This document shows positions 54,671 through 63,659 of a stretch of 64,000 nt of DNA, in pieces. Under the pieces are notes generated by a model. That model saw only the letters and a list, made by a program, of their open reading frames with translations. It searched no databases and was not told the DNA's origin. Numbering within the stretch: position 1 is the first letter of the stretch; each line of letters starts with the position of its first letter. Source of the DNA: Flavobacterium seoulense (lineage in GTDB: Bacteria > Bacteroidota > Bacteroidia > Flavobacteriales > Flavobacteriaceae); NCBI RefSeq assembly GCF_000695795.1, contig NZ_JNCA01000011.1:124001-188000 (forward strand), read 5' to 3'. The translations under genes were made by a program, and so were the position numbers.

Positions 54671-57600
54671 TTATTGTTTGATTAACTTAACTGTTTGTTT
54701 ATTCTTACCTTGGGTTATTTCAACAAGGTATATTCCTTTTGTCAAATTATTTCCAACTGTTATTGTTTTTCCTGGATTTGCTTCTAAAAATTTAACTCTT
54801 CTTCCTGAAATGTCAAATACACTTACAGAAATAGTTTCTACAGCGTTGCCTGTTACATTTATTTTGAATTCTGTTTCTGATAGAGTTGGAGCAACAGTTA
54901 CTATAAACTCATTGATTTGTTGTTTACCATTTATGATTTTTTGGTTATTCAAAGTGGTTTTGTTTTCGCAGCTGCCTAGCGAGCACCCATGAGCAATATG
55001 ACTTGAAACAGCGTTTTTAGAAATACAAAGACTATTAGTATTGTGACATATTTTTACTTTTCCATTACCACATTGAACATCGATTACTGTGATTTGTTTT
55101 GTTGTAGTGAATGAACATCCCATAGCATCGGTAATTGTTACCGAATAATTGTGTATTCCTGGCGTTGATGGATTCACAATAGTGCTACTAGTTGTGGCAC
55201 CATTGCTCCAAGAATAGTTATAAGGAGGTGTTCCGTTTGTAGCCGTTGCACTCAGTGTAACAGAAGAAGGACCATAGCCTAAATAAATGGTATTAACATT
55301 ACCTCCGGGATTTACGGCATAAACATCCGGAATATTTGCAGAGATTAGACTGTTAATTGTTACGGCTGTTGTACCTGTACTAGTATTTCCAGTAGTATCA
55401 ATGACTGTCCATTCTATCGTTGAGGTACCCACATTGAAACTACCACTGGCATCCAATCCATTTCCGCTTCTTGTTGTAGCTCCTGTAATTTGATAAGTGC
55501 TATTTTCAATAGTGCAATTATCGGTTGCTATTGCTGCTGGAATATTATAATTACCACTTGGGTCGTTGCAAAATGAAACACTAGTAGTGGAGTTTACTGT
55601 TGGAGCTTCTATATCAGTAACAGTAACAATTTGTGTAGTTGTAACTATATTATTACTGTCATCAGTAGCCGTCCATGTTACTGTTGTATTACCAGGAGGA
55701 AACAAAGAAGGGGCGTCGTTAGTAATACTTGTTACAGTGCAATTATCAGTAACAGTTGGCGGTGTTAATGACACAACAGCACCACACTGATTTGGATCAT
55801 TATTTACCGTTATTGTAGTTGGTACCGCCAAAACAGGTTTTTCTGTATCAATAACTGTTATGGTAAAGGAACTAGTAGTACTGATGCAATCATTAATTGC
55901 TGTCCAAGTAACCGTTGTTACTCCTTTATTTAATATTTGGTTCGCTAGTGATCCATTGCCAGTTGCTACAGTAGCTCCACTTAAGGTATAACTAAGTGAT
56001 GAGGTTCCGCAATTGCCAGTAGCGTTTACATCAAACTCATTCGCTTGAACAGTATAAGTACAAACACCAGGATTAGTATTAATTGTAGTATCATTTTTTT
56101 TATTGTTGATATTAACTAATGCTTTTACTAATTCGGTTTCTACTGTTAACCCATTTTCTGTACTAAAGGAAATGTAGGTATTATCACCACTAATAGTAGC
56201 AGTTACATTGTTTGCAGGAGATGATAAAAGCCATTTACCATCAAGAGTTACTGTTACAACATCTATAGGTGAAACCCTGTGATAAATAGATGGGTCGTTA
56301 GTAATTGTTCTATAGTTGTAGTTTTCTTCGGGAGCTAATAGCCCAAGAGGATTGGTAAGGCTAATTTTCAGTTTGCTCCCTGCTTCGGTTTGCTGGGTCA
56401 TCACTACGGCAGGTTTATCTACACTTTTAACTACATCAAAGCTGAATGTACTTGCAGGATTGAAGATTGAATAAGCATAAACACTATCAGGTACATGTTT
56501 TGCCACATGCGCCAAGCTATTTTGTTGTAACACATTAAAATAATTAGAAAAATTGTTAGCTAATTCACTTGTGCCTGTTTGTCCGCCCTGTATTACCACT
56601 GCATAGCGATATGAAGATGAAGCTGGTGCTGTCCCGTGGTTAATATAAGCGGTGGCAAAATTGCCTGTTCCGGGTATTAAACCAGTGCTGTTTTGTGAAG
56701 TTTGCTCGGCTCTTTGAATCGTAATGATGTTATTGTTTGATGAAGTTGTTGCCTCTACAACATATCCGTTACCTACTGCGTCCGTGGTCCATACAGCACC
56801 TCCTGTTTGTGTAAAGTTGTAAGCGGTACCAGTTACAGCATTTCCATTTACATAGGTAGGGGTAGTAGTCGTTGGTAAGGCTGTTTGAAACAAAGTGGTG
56901 TGAATAGGATTAGTTCCGTTTACATCTTTGATGTTGGAACCCAAACAAAGAATTTTATCTCCGAAAAAGAAATTAGTTTTTAGAGCCACCATGTTGGTAG
57001 TTGCGTTTGCATCTTTATAATCCATAGAAAACACACCATTGTCGCCCAGTGAAGCATGCGCCAGGAATTGTCTGCCACTATACAATCTCATTTTGGTAGG
57101 AAGCGAAGTTAAAGGAAGATAAGCAACTGTAGTTCCCGCAAGGTGAGACCAATCCCAACCCGTTTCAGTAAGTCCGTTAGCTAATCGATTTACGGGATTT
57201 CCTTGTGTCAATATTTCCATGGCACCTGCAGAAAAATAGCGACCATAAATATTTTCGTTGTCACCATTTTCAAAGTGCCAAATATGTTTACTGGTTCCTT
57301 TTGTACTAACTTGCCAACCATTGTGTTTATGTATATTAAGTCCTGCATAAGGAAATGTAAAATGTCCTTGTTGCAGTTTCACGGCAGGAGTAATGTTGGC
57401 ATTTAAGATTTGTGTCATGTCCTGCATACCGCCAAGGGTATTCACTAAGTTGATACTAACAGTATTAGCTCTTTGTAATGAAGTGTTGGCAGATGGTAAG
57501 AGGTTCCATAGCCGCATGAACTCTTGTCCTGCATCATTATTGCTAATTGGATCAGCTTGGTAAAGATAGGCCAGTGCGGGTCTAAGATCGTTAAAGGCAT

Positions 57601-59377
57601 CTGTATTACCAGGAAACCTTCCGGCTAGAGCAGTAGGCATTTCAAAGTCATTACAAAATTTACGGTAAGCCATCACAGCATTTTTCAGGTTGCTTTGAGC
57701 TGTTGTATTGAGTTCAAAATCAGTGTTTTTGAGTATCAAGTTGAGAATAGAGGCTTGATGAAGTGCATCTATCCCATAGGAATTAGAATAAGCACCCTGA
57801 TGATGAAAAGTTATGAAATCAGGCTTGATGAATTCAGCCCAACCATTACTTATTTGTAGGGCATTGTCAATAAAACGTTTTAAAAAATCCATATTATCAG
57901 CCCTAGTGTTATTGTTTTCATCCTGAGCAAGCACATAGCATAATCGTTGCTGGATAGATGATCGTACTACATCGGCATTATAACCAGGATAAGTAAAATT
58001 AAAATAAGGATATTCAGGAGAGATAAAGAAAGTAAGTCCGTTTAATGCTCCTAAATGATTAGCAAATTCGCCTGCAGCTACCAGTTCTTCTTTCATCAGA
58101 AAAATAGAAGTAGCATAAGCCGAAGAACGCAATGCAATACCATTGGCACTAGTGGCTACCATCTCGCTGGAGGAATGTTCTTCGTAAGCAAAATCAGCAT
58201 TAGGATTTACACCTTTTGCTTTCAGGTAGTTGAAGATTTTAAGAATATTCTCTTTTACAGCAGGGCTATGATAGTTGGGATTCGGATTCGAAGATGGTCC
58301 TTTTATTTGGTATAAAAAAACCAGTCTGATCAATTTTTGTTCTACTAATGTTGCATAAGCATTTTGATTAGCAGTAATATTGAAATCCCAAATAGGACCA
58401 GGATTTATAAAATCATAAGAAGATAAATCCATTGCTCCGAGTCCCGAAGAAAGAAAACGATTATAGCGTTCTATAATCTGGCTTTTTGAGTAATCAACAT
58501 TTTCGCCGGTGAGCCAGTCACGGTACTTAGTACTAAGATTGTTTATGGCTGATTGATTTGTAGTGTTTTGCGCTAAAAAATTACTATAAGTAATATCGTC
58601 CAGATACACGACTGGCGCAGATGTGCCAACACCAATATTAAGTAAATTCATCCCATTAATAACAGTTCCTTGTGGTAATGTTCCATTAGGGTCGGCATTG
58701 GTTAGAATTTTGGTATTGTCTAACCAAATGTCAAAAGTACCTGCTGCTAAGTTGTACACAACACTATTATTTGTATAAGAGGTATTGATTGTACCATTGT
58801 TCATAAAAAACTTCAGCGTGTAAGCCTGATTTTTATTAATTGTTGTTTGGGATAGTCCTGTGGTTGTATAGTTAGGACTTGTACCCGATGAAAGCCAGTC
58901 TAAATTCACAGCTGATGACGTAGGAGTTAACCTTAGTGCGGCAAAGGTTTGACTTACGTTGATTCCGTTGCCACTTGTAAAATTACTGCCATTACCAAAG
59001 TATAATAAGAATCTACCATTGGTTCCTGAACTAATGTTTATTTTACATTCAAAAGTAGCTGTTGTAGTTCCGGTAAAAGGAGCCAGACCAAATTTGGCTC
59101 CTGTTGTGGTTGTGCCGCCTGTCATTTTAAGTTCGGCTCCAGTGCCAGCTGCTACTCCGGCAGTTGTTAGTTCAATTGCTCCTTCCGTTGCTGATGAAGC
59201 TCTTACACCTGCATTTCCGCCACCGGACATGGCTGCGGGCAAATAAGTGGAACTATAAGTAGTGGATGTGTAAGGAGCTATAGCTGCGTTGCCAAAGTCG
59301 TACATCCAACTGGAATTTTGTGCTTTTGCTTCTAACAAAGCGAATACACAGTACAAAACAAGTAAATGTTTTTTCAT
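54671..59377 (-). CDS. Modular PL8-superfamily lyase with HYR repeats and type IX secretion domain
   Basis: A 1568-residue secreted protein. Signal peptide (about 1-20), concanavalin-A-like N-terminal domain (about 25-290), PL8 toroid with catalytic segment FITFHHQGAYSNSYG near residue 520, super-sandwich (GWDWSHLAGTTVAYLP, GDKILCLGSNI) and C-terminal beta part ending with LDGKWLLSSPAN near 1080. Then HYR/Ig-like repeats (about 1105-1330; DTEKPVL, VTWTATDDSNN), a PKD-like module, a Cys-rich ICHNTNSLCISKNA segment, and a type A T9SS sorting domain (about 1493-1568; FDISGRRV ... KGIYLVEI). It is likely exported across the outer membrane and kept at the surface or released, acting first on intact chondroitin- or hyaluronan-like chains. 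Confidence 0.92.
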   Translation of the reverse strand: MKKHLLVLYCVFALLEAKAQNSSWMYDFGNAAIAPYTSTTYSSTYLPAAMSGGGNAGVRASSATEGAIELTTAGVAAGTGAELKMTGGTTTTGAKFGLAPFTGTTTATFECKINISSGTNGRFLLYFGNGSNFTSGNGINVSQTFAALRLTPTSSAVNLDWLSSGTSPNYTTTGLSQTTINKNQAYTLKFFMNNGTINTSYTNNSVVYNLAAGTFDIWLDNTKILTNADPNGTLPQGTVINGMNLLNIGVGTSAPVVYLDDITYSNFLAQNTTNQSAINNLSTKYRDWLTGENVDYSKSQIIERYNRFLSSGLGAMDLSSYDFINPGPIWDFNITANQNAYATLVEQKLIRLVFLYQIKGPSSNPNPNYHSPAVKENILKIFNYLKAKGVNPNADFAYEEHSSSEMVATSANGIALRSSAYATSIFLMKEELVAAGEFANHLGALNGLTFFISPEYPYFNFTYPGYNADVVRSSIQQRLCYVLAQDENNNTRADNMDFLKRFIDNALQISNGWAEFIKPDFITFHHQGAYSNSYGIDALHQASILNLILKNTDFELNTTAQSNLKNAVMAYRKFCNDFEMPTALAGRFPGNTDAFNDLRPALAYLYQADPISNNDAGQEFMRLWNLLPSANTSLQRANTVSINLVNTLGGMQDMTQILNANITPAVKLQQGHFTFPYAGLNIHKHNGWQVSTKGTSKHIWHFENGDNENIYGRYFSAGAMEILTQGNPVNRLANGLTETGWDWSHLAGTTVAYLPLTSLPTKMRLYSGRQFLAHASLGDNGVFSMDYKDANATTNMVALKTNFFFGDKILCLGSNIKDVNGTNPIHTTLFQTALPTTTTPTYVNGNAVTGTAYNFTQTGGAVWTTDAVGNGYVVEATTSSNNNIITIQRAEQTSQNSTGLIPGTGNFATAYINHGTAPASSSYRYAVVIQGGQTGTSELANNFSNYFNVLQQNSLAHVAKHVPDSVYAYSIFNPASTFSFDVVKSVDKPAVVMTQQTEAGSKLKISLTNPLGLLAPEENYNYRTITNDPSIYHRVSPIDVVTVTLDGKWLLSSPANNVTATISGDNTYISFSTENGLTVETELVKALVNINNKKNDTTINTNPGVCTYTVQANEFDVNATGNCGTSSLSYTLSGATVATGNGSLANQILNKGVTTVTWTAINDCISTTSSFTITVIDTEKPVLAVPTTITVNNDPNQCGAVVSLTPPTVTDNCTVTSITNDAPSLFPPGNTTVTWTATDDSNNIVTTTQIVTVTDIEAPTVNSTTSVSFCNDPSGNYNIPAAIATDNCTIENSTYQITGATTRSGNGLDASGSFNVGTSTIEWTVIDTTGNTSTGTTAVTINSLISANIPDVYAVNPGGNVNTIYLGYGPSSVTLSATATNGTPPYNYSWSNGATTSSTIVNPSTPGIHNYSVTITDAMGCSFTTTKQITVIDVQCGNGKVKICHNTNSLCISKNAVSSHIAHGCSLGSCENKTTLNNQKIINGKQQINEFIVTVAPTLSETEFKINVTGNAVETISVSVFDISGRRVKFLEANPGKTITVGNNLTKGIYLVEITQGKNKQTVKLIKQ

Positions 59378-59595
59378 AATTGGTTGGTTTTAGGATTAAT
59401 AAAAAAAAGGGTAATTCTGAGTAATTAGTCCGTTATTATCCTGAACATATTTTTATAATCAAAAATGCTTTTCTTTAAATGATGGTTAATCATTTATCAA
59501 AATCAGGATATTTATTGTTTAGGTTGAGTTATTAGATTATCTTTTTTGTATCATTCATTAAAAGGTTAAGCTTTTTTAGTTTTTGGAGGATTTTA

Positions 59596-59639
59596 CAACT
59601 CTTTTGTTATAATGTTAGGAATTGAGTTCAAAAGAGTTG
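59596..59639 (-). terminator. Inverted repeat after the GH88 gene
   Basis: CAACTCTTTTG (59596-59606) and CAAAAGAGTTG (59629-59639) are perfect 11-bp arms around a 22-base loop, 10 bp past the GH88 stop. Probably its terminator. The rest of the 272-bp gap (59378-59649) before the T9SS lyase gene showed no clear operator copy. Confidence 0.5.
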
Positions 59640-59649
59640 CTAATCATCT

Positions 59650-60876
59650 TTAATTTACGGAGTAATCATTTTTAACAGCATCAATTTTTTTAATTGCGGC
59701 ATATCTATTTAATGCTTCTAGATAATAATAGTCAGCATAATCTAATGGAGTATCGATTTCAGAATTGTATAGAAATGCGCCCACACTATGTTTTAAAAGG
59801 AAATAACTATTTTCACCTGGTTTAGCCAAATAAGAATCTGATGATAAGGATTTTAATATGTCTTCGGCATAATCAGCATATTTTTTTCCGTCTTTTACCT
59901 GTGTACTCAAATCCAATAAGGCAGAAGCGATAACTGCAGCAGCCGAAGCATCTCTTGGTGCACGCTCTTCAGTATCCATTGCATTGTGTACATCAAAATC
60001 CCAAACAGGCACTTTATCTTTTGGCATTCGAGGATGATTCATTATAAAAGAAGCAATATGTTCTGCCTGTTGTAAAAACTTAGGATTTTTAGTGTTTTTA
60101 TAGCATAAGGTATATCCATATAAACCCCATCCTTGTCCACGAGCCCAAGAGGATTCATCAGTTAATCCCTGATGAGTAGCTTTGCGTAATACTTTGCCAG
60201 TTTTTGGATCATAATCAACTACATGGTACGAACTGTAGTTTTTTCTAAAATGATTTTTCATTGTGGTTAACGCGTGAGTATCGGCAACTTTTGAATAATC
60301 AGGTTTATTGAATTCTTGAGCTGCCCAATATAAATACTCCAGATTCATCATGTTATCTATAATAACTGGATAATGCCACCATGAAAAATCCCATGAACGA
60401 ATTACACCTATTTTAGGATCAAATCGGGCAGCAAGATTGGCAGCACCATCGCTTAATGCAGGAAGATAGATTTTATCATTTGTAATTCTATAAGCATTAC
60501 CATAAGAGCAATATAGCATAAAGCCAAGGTCATGAGTGTTTTTTATATAGCGGATAGAATCCAGTGCGAGAGTGAATTTCTTAGCTTCTTCGGCTAGTTT
60601 TTTGTCGCCGGTAAGTTCGTATCCATACCAAAGACTTCCAGGGAAAAAACCGGTAGTCCAATCAGTCAAGCCTGCTAAACGAACTGTTCCATCCGGATTT
60701 ACCGAACGTGGATTTTTTCCAGGCTTGTAAGTTTGAGTAGCATTGTTTAATTGGTAACTAATGACTTCGGAAGCTTTTTTAAACCACTTAACAGATTCTT
60801 TGTTTTGATTGGATTGAGCATATGAGCTAAGGGTCATAGTGATGATAGCTAAAAATAAGCTAAGTCTTTTTTTCAT
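59650..60876 (-). CDS. Unsaturated glucuronyl hydrolase (GH88)
   Basis: A 408-residue GH88 enzyme with signal peptide (about 1-20). Catalytic Asp116 (THDLGF) and Asp174 (VIIDNM) are present, with TDWTTGFFPGSLW and ARGQGWGLYGY. It removes unsaturated uronic acid from lyase products. It has a longer loop (VIRSWDFSWWHYP) before the second Asp than usual and resembles the Pedobacter heparin-locus enzyme. It stands alone behind operator S5 at the upstream end of the locus. With the GH88 at 31793 it gives two separate hydrolases, probably for heparan- and chondroitin-type products. Confidence 0.95.
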   Translation of the reverse strand: MKKRLSLFLAIITMTLSSYAQSNQNKESVKWFKKASEVISYQLNNATQTYKPGKNPRSVNPDGTVRLAGLTDWTTGFFPGSLWYGYELTGDKKLAEEAKKFTLALDSIRYIKNTHDLGFMLYCSYGNAYRITNDKIYLPALSDGAANLAARFDPKIGVIRSWDFSWWHYPVIIDNMMNLEYLYWAAQEFNKPDYSKVADTHALTTMKNHFRKNYSSYHVVDYDPKTGKVLRKATHQGLTDESSWARGQGWGLYGYTLCYKNTKNPKFLQQAEHIASFIMNHPRMPKDKVPVWDFDVHNAMDTEERAPRDASAAAVIASALLDLSTQVKDGKKYADYAEDILKSLSSDSYLAKPGENSYFLLKHSVGAFLYNSEIDTPLDYADYYYLEALNRYAAIKKIDAVKNDYSVN

Positions 60877-60926
60877 AGTCTTGATCTTTTACGTTATAGA
60901 TGTTTGTCTTCAATGTTTTGATAAAG

Positions 60927-60987
60927 CGAAGTTATATCTGAGTTAGAAAACACTATTTCAAATTCTATTATAAAACTTTCAAAATTG
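60927..60987 (-). promoter_or_regulatory. Operator/promoter S5 of the GH88 gene at 59650
   Basis: Plus-strand view: box CGAAGTTA (60927-60934), proximal half-site ATTTCAAATTCT from 60955, distal half-site CTTTCAAAATTG from 60976. Spacings 21 and 21. Similarity to S7 in front of the nagB relic continues for some 120 bp, beyond the operator itself. Confidence 0.75.
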
Positions 60988-61117
60988 GTTAACTATGTGT
61001 AAAAGAAGATTGATTTTATTGGTTTTAATTTTATTAGCTCAAAGCCGTTTAGGTTTTGGAAACTAAGCTTTAGAAAGTAAACTTTTGGAATTTTGGATAA
61101 GTAATGAGGAAACAGAA

Positions 61118-61147
61118 TAGTATTATAAAAAGATTTTTATGATACTA
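61118..61147. repeat. AT-rich hairpin
   Basis: TAGTATTATAAAAA (61118-61131) and TTTTTATGATACTA (61134-61147) pair with one mismatch. Its position between two same-strand units suggests no specific role; it may simply be a secondary structure at the locus border. Confidence 0.35.
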
Positions 61148-61298
61148 TAATTAGAAAATAATTTTTCTTTTTTTAATGTAGTATGGAGAGAATATCCTGT
61201 TGCCCTATTGCGTTCTAAAACAAAGTGAGATTTCAGTAATCTATAATAAGACAAGAAAGATTTTAATTAAAATTCCTAGGTGATAAACCTAATAAATT

Positions 61299-61334
61299 AA
61301 AACCCCGAGAACAGTAAAATGTTATCGGAGTTTT
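61299..61334 (-). terminator. Terminator of the reductase unit
   Basis: AAAACCCCGAGAAC (61299-61312) and GTTATCGGAGTTTT (61321-61334) pair with two non-Watson-Crick positions around an eight-base loop. On the minus strand it ends in a T-rich run and lies about 185 bp past the old-yellow-enzyme stop. Confidence 0.55.
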
Positions 61335-61517
61335 TGTGTATAAAATTTAATTTAGCAACTAAATTATTTTAAACTTATTGGTAATAAGTAGTAAAATTAG
61401 TCTTAACGATGCCTAATTCGAACCAGGTACTAGAAGGTTTGAAATTAGATGATTGTCTTGAAATATAAAATCAACGATTGAAAGAAATATTTTTTCAAAT
61501 TTATATTTTTTCTGTTC

Positions 61518-62624
61518 TTATTTCATCAAAGGATAATCTGTATAGCCTCTTGCTGTGCCGCCACCAAACAAAGTATGATTGTCTGAAATTTCATTTAGTA
61601 TTGCATGTTGTTTTACTCTTTCAGGATAATCGGGATTGGTTAAAAATTTTCTTCCAAAACCAATTAAATCGACTAAGTTTTCTTCCAGTAACTTCTCGGC
61701 TTCATCAGGGGGTTTATTTCCGGTAGCAATTATTGTATTTTTAAAAGTATCACGCAACTGAATTCTAAAATCATTTGGAATTTGTGGTGCATCATCCCAA
61801 TCGGCCTCGCAAAGATGAACATAAGCAATGTCAAGTTTATTTAACTCAGATGCTGCTAACATGATAGTCTGTAAAATTTCAGGATCATTCATATCCTTAA
61901 AGCTAATAAATGGAGATAATCGTACTCCTGTTTTTTTCTTTCCAATCGCTAATGCAACCGCTTTTGTAATTTCAACAAGCAGACGGATTCTATTTTCTTT
62001 TGTGCCTCCATAATCGTCTGTTCTTTTGTTGCTGTTGCTTCTTAAAAACTGATCAATCAAGTAGCCATTTGCACCATGAATTTCTACGCCATCAAAACCA
62101 GCTTCAATAGCATTTTTTGCACCTTGTACAAATTCTTCGATTACGGTTTGTATATCTGCTTTGCTCATTTCTCTAGGTTCTTCGACGGGTACAAAAGTAG
62201 CGTCGCCATTTGGAGCACCGTCAAAAATGTAAACACTAGTATTTTGAGCGATTAAAGCTGAAGGTGCAATAGGCTGTAATCCGTTTACTTTTGAACTGCT
62301 CACTCTGCCTACATGCCACAATTGCAAAAATATCTTTCCGCCTTTTTCATGAACGGCATCCGTAGTTAATTTCCAACCTTCGATTTGCTCTTGACTATAA
62401 ATTCCTGGCGTATTTGCGTAGCCCTTTCCTTGTATCGAAACTTGAGTTGCTTCAGTGATGATGATTCCCGCTGAGGCTCTTTGTCCGTAATATTCTGCCA
62501 TTAAAGCATTCGGAATATCACCATGTTGTGAAGCTCTTGAACGGGTCATTGGAGCCATTAAAAAACGATTTTTTAATTCGATTCCGTTTAATTTATATAT
62601 TGAAAATAATTTATCTAAACTCAT
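61518..62624 (-). CDS. Old yellow enzyme family alkene reductase (NemA-like)
   Basis: A 368-residue FMN-dependent ene-reductase. Features: NRFLMAPMTRSRA at the FMN site, EATQVSIQGKGY, the substrate-side HVGRVSS segment, GFDGVEIHGANGYLIDQFL with the His/Asn pair, RTDDYGG and the C-terminal VDLIGFGRKFLTNPD. It reduces electrophilic alkenes such as N-ethylmaleimide with NADPH. It follows the quinone-oxidoreductase-like gene by 10 bp; the two form a detoxification-type unit unrelated to the polysaccharide locus. Confidence 0.95.
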   Translation of the reverse strand: MSLDKLFSIYKLNGIELKNRFLMAPMTRSRASQHGDIPNALMAEYYGQRASAGIIITEATQVSIQGKGYANTPGIYSQEQIEGWKLTTDAVHEKGGKIFLQLWHVGRVSSSKVNGLQPIAPSALIAQNTSVYIFDGAPNGDATFVPVEEPREMSKADIQTVIEEFVQGAKNAIEAGFDGVEIHGANGYLIDQFLRSNSNKRTDDYGGTKENRIRLLVEITKAVALAIGKKKTGVRLSPFISFKDMNDPEILQTIMLAASELNKLDIAYVHLCEADWDDAPQIPNDFRIQLRDTFKNTIIATGNKPPDEAEKLLEENLVDLIGFGRKFLTNPDYPERVKQHAILNEISDNHTLFGGGTARGYTDYPLMK

Positions 62625-62634
62625 TTTTATTTAT

Positions 62635-63648
62635 TTAAAAAGTGATAGCAATTTTACCAATTGTTTTTCCTGATTCTAAAAGCTGATGTGCTTTTTTAAA
62701 GTTTTCGGCATTGAATCCTGTAAATGCTTCTTCAAGCGTTGTTTTGATTGTTCCGTTATCTAATAAATCGGCAATTTTATTCAGGATATGGTGTTGCTCA
62801 ATCATATCTTCTGTCTGAAACATCGAACGTGTAAACATTAATTCCCAATGAAAACTCACACTTTTACCCTTTAATTGTCGAATATTTACGCTTTCAACCG
62901 GATCACTAATCGAGCCGATATGTCCTTGTGGTTTTATCAATTCTACAAAAGCAGACCAATATTGGTTTACATCAACAAAATCTACAATATAATCAACCTG
63001 CTGAAATCCAATAGCACGAACTTCGTCGATTAAATTTTTATGCTTCACAACAAAATCAGCTCCCTGTTGCTTACACCATTCCGTAGATTCCGGACGTGAA
63101 GCTGTCGCAATTACAGTTAAGTTCGCCACTTTTTTGGCAAGCTGAATTGCAATAGACCCAACTCCGCCAGCACCACCAATAATCAAAATAGTTTTGCCTT
63201 TATCTTTTTCGGGATTAATTCTAATTCGGTCAAATAATATTTCCCAAGCTGTTAAACTTGTTAAAGGCATTACGGCAGCTTCTTTCGCCTGGAGTGATTT
63301 TGGTTTTCTTCCAACAATTCGTTCGTCAACAATTTGATATTCTGCGTTACTGCCTGATTTGGTAATATCTCCCGCATAAAAAACTTCGTCTCCTACTTTA
63401 AACCGATTTACTTTTTCGCCTATAGCCTCTACAATTCCTACGGCATCCCATCCAATAATTTTTGGTGTTTCCAGAACATTGTTTTTTGCAGCGCTCTGAC
63501 GAATTTTGTAGTCTACTGGATTTACCGATACTGCTTGAATTTTTACTAATAAATCATTTGCTCCTGGTATTGGTTTTACTGTTTCAAATTCAATAAAACT
63601 ATCTTGATCTTCAATTGGCAATGACTTTTTAAAACCTATTGCTTTCAT
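62635..63648 (-). CDS. Medium-chain dehydrogenase, quinone-oxidoreductase-like
   Basis: A 337-residue MDR-family protein with GroES-like N-terminal domain (VSVNPVDYKIRQSA, GWDAVGIVEAIGEKV) and Rossmann domain (IIGGAGGVGSIAIQLAKK). It lacks the Cys/His zinc ligands of alcohol dehydrogenases, which fits the zinc-free quinone oxidoreductase-like branch that reduces quinones or enones with NADPH. It lies 11 bp after the deacetylase gene and 10 bp before the ene-reductase, in one unit. Confidence 0.92.
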   Translation of the reverse strand: MKAIGFKKSLPIEDQDSFIEFETVKPIPGANDLLVKIQAVSVNPVDYKIRQSAAKNNVLETPKIIGWDAVGIVEAIGEKVNRFKVGDEVFYAGDITKSGSNAEYQIVDERIVGRKPKSLQAKEAAVMPLTSLTAWEILFDRIRINPEKDKGKTILIIGGAGGVGSIAIQLAKKVANLTVIATASRPESTEWCKQQGADFVVKHKNLIDEVRAIGFQQVDYIVDFVDVNQYWSAFVELIKPQGHIGSISDPVESVNIRQLKGKSVSFHWELMFTRSMFQTEDMIEQHHILNKIADLLDNGTIKTTLEEAFTGFNAENFKKAHQLLESGKTIGKIAITF

Positions 63649-63659
63649 AATTATTTATT

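Larger units (their letters stand above)
60877..61517. other. 641-bp intergenic region at the right border of the locus
   Basis: Contains S5 (60927-60987), an AT-rich hairpin (61118-61147) and the terminator of the reductase unit (61299-61334). The remaining sequence has no convincing coding signal. Confidence 0.6.

Noticed and set aside
59440..59490. Possible operator copy before the T9SS lyase gene
   Set aside because: ATTTTTATAATC at 59449 has partial similarity, but the 21-bp partner and the -7 box do not match; not counted among the regulon sites.
61478..61726. 82-codon plus-strand frame
   Set aside because: Lies mostly antisense to the clear old-yellow-enzyme coding sequence.
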